Of a stretch of 33,769 nucleotides of DNA, positions 31,464 to 33,769 are shown piece after piece (the first letter of the stretch is position 1; every line of letters begins with the position of its first letter). This stretch comes from JABSQH01 sp039177505. GTDB taxonomy: Bacteria > Actinomycetota > Acidimicrobiia > Acidimicrobiales > Ilumatobacteraceae. The notes under the pieces are model-generated. The model was not told the origin of the DNA, made no database searches, and saw nothing but the letters and a program-made list of their open reading frames with translations. A program made the position numbers and the translations under genes. The DNA is taken from NCBI GenBank assembly GCA_039177505.1, contig JBCDFR010000041.1:1-33769 (forward strand), written 5' to 3'.

Positions 31464-31901
31464 GTGACTCGCCCGCACCTCGCGCTGATGTTGCTGCGAG
31501 GCGCACGGCGTCGCTGCCCGTGGTGCAGCGGCAAGGGTGGAATGTTCTCGTCGTACTTCACCAAGACCGCGTCGTGCCGCACGTGCTCGTTGCACTGGCG
31601 GCGCGGTGACGTCGGCTTCGAGCTCGGTGCCGCAGCGATGGCTGCGATCATCACCCTCGGTCCGTTGTTGCTGGTCTTGCTCGCGCTGGTGATTGCGACG
31701 TGGCCCGAGATCGAGGTGGTCCCGCTCTTTGTCGTGCTCGGGATCGGCGCGGTGCTGTTGCCGTTCGTGACGTATCCAAGGGCGTACCTGATGTGGCAGG
31801 CGATCGACATCGTGATGCGACCGGTCGAACCGACCGACTTCGTGCTCGACGCCGAGCCTGAACGCGGCCTCGATCAAGACGTTCGCCGCGGAGATGCTTG
31901 A
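31464..31901 (+). CDS. DUF983 family zinc-ribbon membrane protein
   Basis: A 145-residue protein. The N-terminal part has a zinc ribbon CPWC...CRTC (GARRRCPWCSGKGGMFSSYF), the hallmark of DUF983, followed by LHWRRGDVGFELGAAAMAAI. Two membrane helices follow (LGPLLLVLLALVIATW and VVPLFVVLGIGAVLLPFV). DUF983 proteins have been seen near cytochrome oxidase genes in other bacteria, but none is here, so no role is claimed. The GTG at 31464 fits a leaderless start. Its stop codon overlaps the -35 region of recA. Confidence 0.83.
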   Translation: MTRPHLALMLLRGARRRCPWCSGKGGMFSSYFTKTASCRTCSLHWRRGDVGFELGAAAMAAIITLGPLLLVLLALVIATWPEIEVVPLFVVLGIGAVLLPFVTYPRAYLMWQAIDIVMRPVEPTDFVLDAEPERGLDQDVRRGDA

Positions 31902-31927
31902 GCGAACAGCCGTTCGTTGGTTACACT
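31898..31927 (+). promoter_or_regulatory. recA promoter
   Basis: TTGAGC (31898-31903), an 18-bp spacer and TACACT (31922-31927) make the best -35/-10 pair in the window. Transcription would start near 31934, giving a leader of about 118 nt before the recA ATG. Confidence 0.6.
31903..31916. promoter_or_regulatory. LexA (SOS) box upstream of recA
   Basis: CGAAC-agcc-GTTCG, a perfect 5-bp-arm palindrome matching the CGAAC-N4-GTTCG core of actinobacterial/firmicute LexA boxes. It lies in the spacer between the -35 and -10 elements, where LexA would block polymerase. Confidence 0.85.
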
Positions 31928-32051
31928 GCTGTCATTCGCCGTCATCACTCGGTGCTCACCACCGCCCACCGGGCGTTGTGACACCCCCTCCCTACGGTGA
32001 TTCTCGACCGACTCTTCCCGTCACGAACGATCCACGAAAGCGAGATCCACG

Positions 32052-33134
32052 ATGAGCACGAGCAAGGAATCCGACCGAGACAAAGCACTCGACATGGCCT
32101 TGTCGCAGATCGACAAGCAGTTCGGCAAGGGCGCCATCATGAAGATGGGCGACCGCACCAACATGAAGATCGAGACCGTGCCGACCGGTGCGCTGTCGCT
32201 CGACCTGGCGCTTGGCGTCGGCGGTTTGCCCAGGGGGCGTATCACCGAGATCTACGGCCCGGAAGCATCGGGTAAGTCCACGCTGGCCATGCACGTCGTC
32301 GCCGAAGCCCAGCGCAATGGCGGTGTGTGTGCCTACATCGATGCCGAGCACGCGATGGACCCGGTGTACGCCGCAGCCATCGGTGTCGATGTCGACCAGT
32401 TGCTGATCTCCCAGCCCGATACCGGAGAGCAGGCGCTGGAAATCGCCGACATGCTCACCCGCTCGGGCGCGATCGACGTACTCGTGGTCGACTCGGTGGC
32501 GGCGCTCACGCCACGGGCCGAGATCGAAGGGGAGATGGGCGACAGCCACGTCGGCCTCCAGGCTCGCCTCATGAGCCAGGCGTTGCGCAAGCTCACCGGA
32601 AACCTCAACAAGACCCGGACCATCGCGGTGTTCATCAACCAGCTACGCGAGAAGATCGGCGTCATGTTCGGTTCGCCCGAGACCACTCCCGGCGGCCGGG
32701 CGCTCAAGTTCTATTCGTCGGTGCGTCTCGACATCCGCCGCATCGAGTCGCTGAAAGATGGCGCCGAGGTCGTCGGTAACCGCACTCGCGTCAAGGTCGT
32801 CAAGAACAAGGTGTCGCCGCCGTTCAAACAGGCGGAGTTCGACATCATGTACGGCCAGGGGATCAGCCGCGAAGGGTCACTCATCGACATGTCGGTCGAT
32901 CTCGGCATCGTGAAGAAGTCCGGTGCTTGGTTCACCTATGAAGGTGAGCAACTCGGACAGGGTCGGGAGAAGGCCAAAGACTTCTTGCGTACCCACCCCG
33001 AAGTCACGATGGAGATCAGCGACAAGGTGCTGATCGCCTCGGGTCTGAAAGAAGACCCGAATGCCCCAGCCGAAGACGCCGTCGACGATGGGGAATGGAG
33101 CGAGGCTGATAACGCGCCGATCGAGCTCGACTGA
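32052..33134 (+). CDS. recA: Recombinase RecA
   Basis: A 360-residue strand-exchange protein and LexA co-protease. DKALDMALSQIDKQFGKGAIM begins the N-terminal domain (quoted in part). Walker A GPEASGKST lies at residues 69-77, followed by AYIDAEHAMDP with the catalytic Glu, and VLVVDSVAALTPRAEIEGEM as Walker B. Loop L1 is EMGDSHVGLQARLMSQALRK (in part) and L2 covers FINQLREKIGVMFGSPETTP. The acidic C-terminal tail EDAVDDGEWSEADNAPIELD is typical. No intein is present. An SOS box controls it. The ATG of the next gene overlaps its stop codon by one base (TGATG). recX does not follow directly. Confidence 0.97.
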   Translation: MSTSKESDRDKALDMALSQIDKQFGKGAIMKMGDRTNMKIETVPTGALSLDLALGVGGLPRGRITEIYGPEASGKSTLAMHVVAEAQRNGGVCAYIDAEHAMDPVYAAAIGVDVDQLLISQPDTGEQALEIADMLTRSGAIDVLVVDSVAALTPRAEIEGEMGDSHVGLQARLMSQALRKLTGNLNKTRTIAVFINQLREKIGVMFGSPETTPGGRALKFYSSVRLDIRRIESLKDGAEVVGNRTRVKVVKNKVSPPFKQAEFDIMYGQGISREGSLIDMSVDLGIVKKSGAWFTYEGEQLGQGREKAKDFLRTHPEVTMEISDKVLIASGLKEDPNAPAEDAVDDGEWSEADNAPIELD

Positions 33135-33583
33135 TGGCTGACGACCCAACCCCTGGTGTGGTGCCGCCACGCGTCTCGATCATCACGCTCGGTGTCGCCG
33201 ACCTCGGGGCTGCAACGGCGTTCTACGAGTCGCTCGGCTGGCGTCGATCGCCGGCGTCGGTCGAGCTGATGACCCTGTTCACCATGCAAGGCTCGATCCT
33301 CGGGCTGTACGAGTGGGGCGCATTGGCCGACGACGCCGGCGTCCCCGCCGAAGGCTCGGGGTTCCGCGGTGTGGCATTGGCGTTGAATTGCGCATCTGAA
33401 GGCGAGGTCGACACCGTGTTCGCAGCGTGGGTCGCCGCCGGTGCCGCCGCGACAAAGGCGCCGCACAAGGCGTTCTGGGGTGGCTACTCGTCGTACGTCG
33501 CCGATCCCGACGGCCACCTGTGGGAGATCGCCTACAACCCGTATGCGCGACTCGACGAGCGGGGCATCTTGCGGATCGACTGA
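33134..33583 (+). CDS. VOC (glyoxalase/bleomycin-resistance fold) protein
   Basis: A 149-residue protein with paired beta-alpha-beta-beta-beta modules. The first is VSIITLGVADLGAATAFYES and LGWRRSP, the second YSSYVADPDGHLWEIAYNPY with the metal-ligand Glu in HLWEIAYNP. The first module lacks an obvious histidine ligand at its start, so metal binding is uncertain. Substrate cannot be named; relatives include lactoylglutathione lyases and extradiol dioxygenases. The ATG overlaps the recA stop by one base, so translation is probably coupled and expression should rise with SOS induction; that is inference. Confidence 0.85.
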   Translation: MADDPTPGVVPPRVSIITLGVADLGAATAFYESLGWRRSPASVELMTLFTMQGSILGLYEWGALADDAGVPAEGSGFRGVALALNCASEGEVDTVFAAWVAAGAAATKAPHKAFWGGYSSYVADPDGHLWEIAYNPYARLDERGILRID

Positions 33584-33616
33584 ATCGAGCGCTCGCTCCA
33601 TCCCCGCATGTGGGAG

Positions 33617-33769
33617 CTAATTGAAGGTGGAACCTCCGGGCTGGAAGATCATCAGCCACAACGCCACCACGAGCAGCAGGTGGGTCGCCCCGATACCCGC
33701 GGCCATCTTCGAACGGGCGTCGTCGCCGTCGTCGTTCAGCGCCGGCCGGATCAGAAACCAGCTGACGAG
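33617..33769 (-). CDS. C-terminal fragment of a membrane protein (cut by window end)
   Basis: The last 50 codons of a - strand frame that runs off the window and ends in TAG. It reads a polar acidic loop (RPALNDDGDDARSK) then a membrane helix (HLLLVVALWLMIFQPGG) and a short STFN tail. The leading SWFLIRP suggests another helix just upstream. No family can be recognised from this much. It converges on the VOC gene across 33 bp. Confidence 0.6.
   Translation of the reverse strand, partial: LVSWFLIRPALNDDGDDARSKMAAGIGATHLLLVVALWLMIFQPGGSTFN

Noticed and set aside
33584..33616. Small palindrome GAGCG-ct-CGCTC-like element between the VOC gene and the last fragment as a terminator.
   Set aside because: Stem too short and no T-run; no support beyond position between convergent genes.

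Overview
The window is a gene-dense, high-GC stretch of bacterial core chromosome. Gene order, GTG starts, an actinobacterial-type LexA box, a SigK/RskA-like pair and an L32-PlsX-ACP-Rnc-MutM-SMC-FtsY-Ffh-S16-KH-RimM-TrmD-L19 cluster all point to Actinobacteriota. Sequence style and several lineage-type small proteins fit an Acidimicrobiia member (Ilumatobacter-like); that last step is inference. I see no insertion sequence, prophage, CRISPR array or rRNA.

Layout. (1) 35-12162, + strand: the housekeeping cluster. It covers phospholipid/fatty acid entry (plsX, acpP), RNA processing (rnc), base-excision repair (mutM), chromosome organisation (smc), a lipoprotein, the SRP pathway (ftsY, ffh) and ribosome/tRNA maturation (rpsP, khpA, rimM, trmD, rplS). 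Genes overlap by 4-35 bp within sub-operons, and a hairpin terminator follows rplS. (2) 12250-15393: a cytosolic B12-binding-fold protein, yraN, an unlisted 36-aa membrane protein on the - strand, a crotonase-fold enzyme and a secreted membrane-anchored protein. (3) 15398-23671, - strand: a five-gene run with tight junctions, read in the order 73-aa protein, rpe, GHMP sugar kinase, addB-like, addA-like. It pairs sugar metabolism with double-strand-break resection. (4) 23733-28169: an RNA m5U-type methyltransferase, an ECF sigma factor with an RskA-like anti-sigma factor, pseudouridine-5'-phosphate glycosidase, a perfect 37-bp palindrome and a convergent TauE/SafE permease. (5) 28266-33769: a DUF2889 protein, a long-chain-type acyl-CoA dehydrogenase, tRNA-His and tRNA-Lys, a 28-bp tandem repeat, two membrane proteins, recA under a LexA box, a VOC-fold protein and the tail of another membrane protein.

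Two themes stand out. First, about ten gene starts have a TANNNT hexamer only 5-10 nt before the start codon and no Shine-Dalgarno sequence, the arrangement expected of leaderless transcripts; genes with a good Shine-Dalgarno have the same hexamer 30-60 nt away. Second, a GGTGYC-W-GRCACC palindrome core occurs in two intergenic places (27322-27358 and 30490-30502), the second fused to a tandem repeat, which suggests a dispersed REP-like element. Apart from 30202-30597 (two tRNAs plus repeats), no interval above 300 bp lacks a protein gene.
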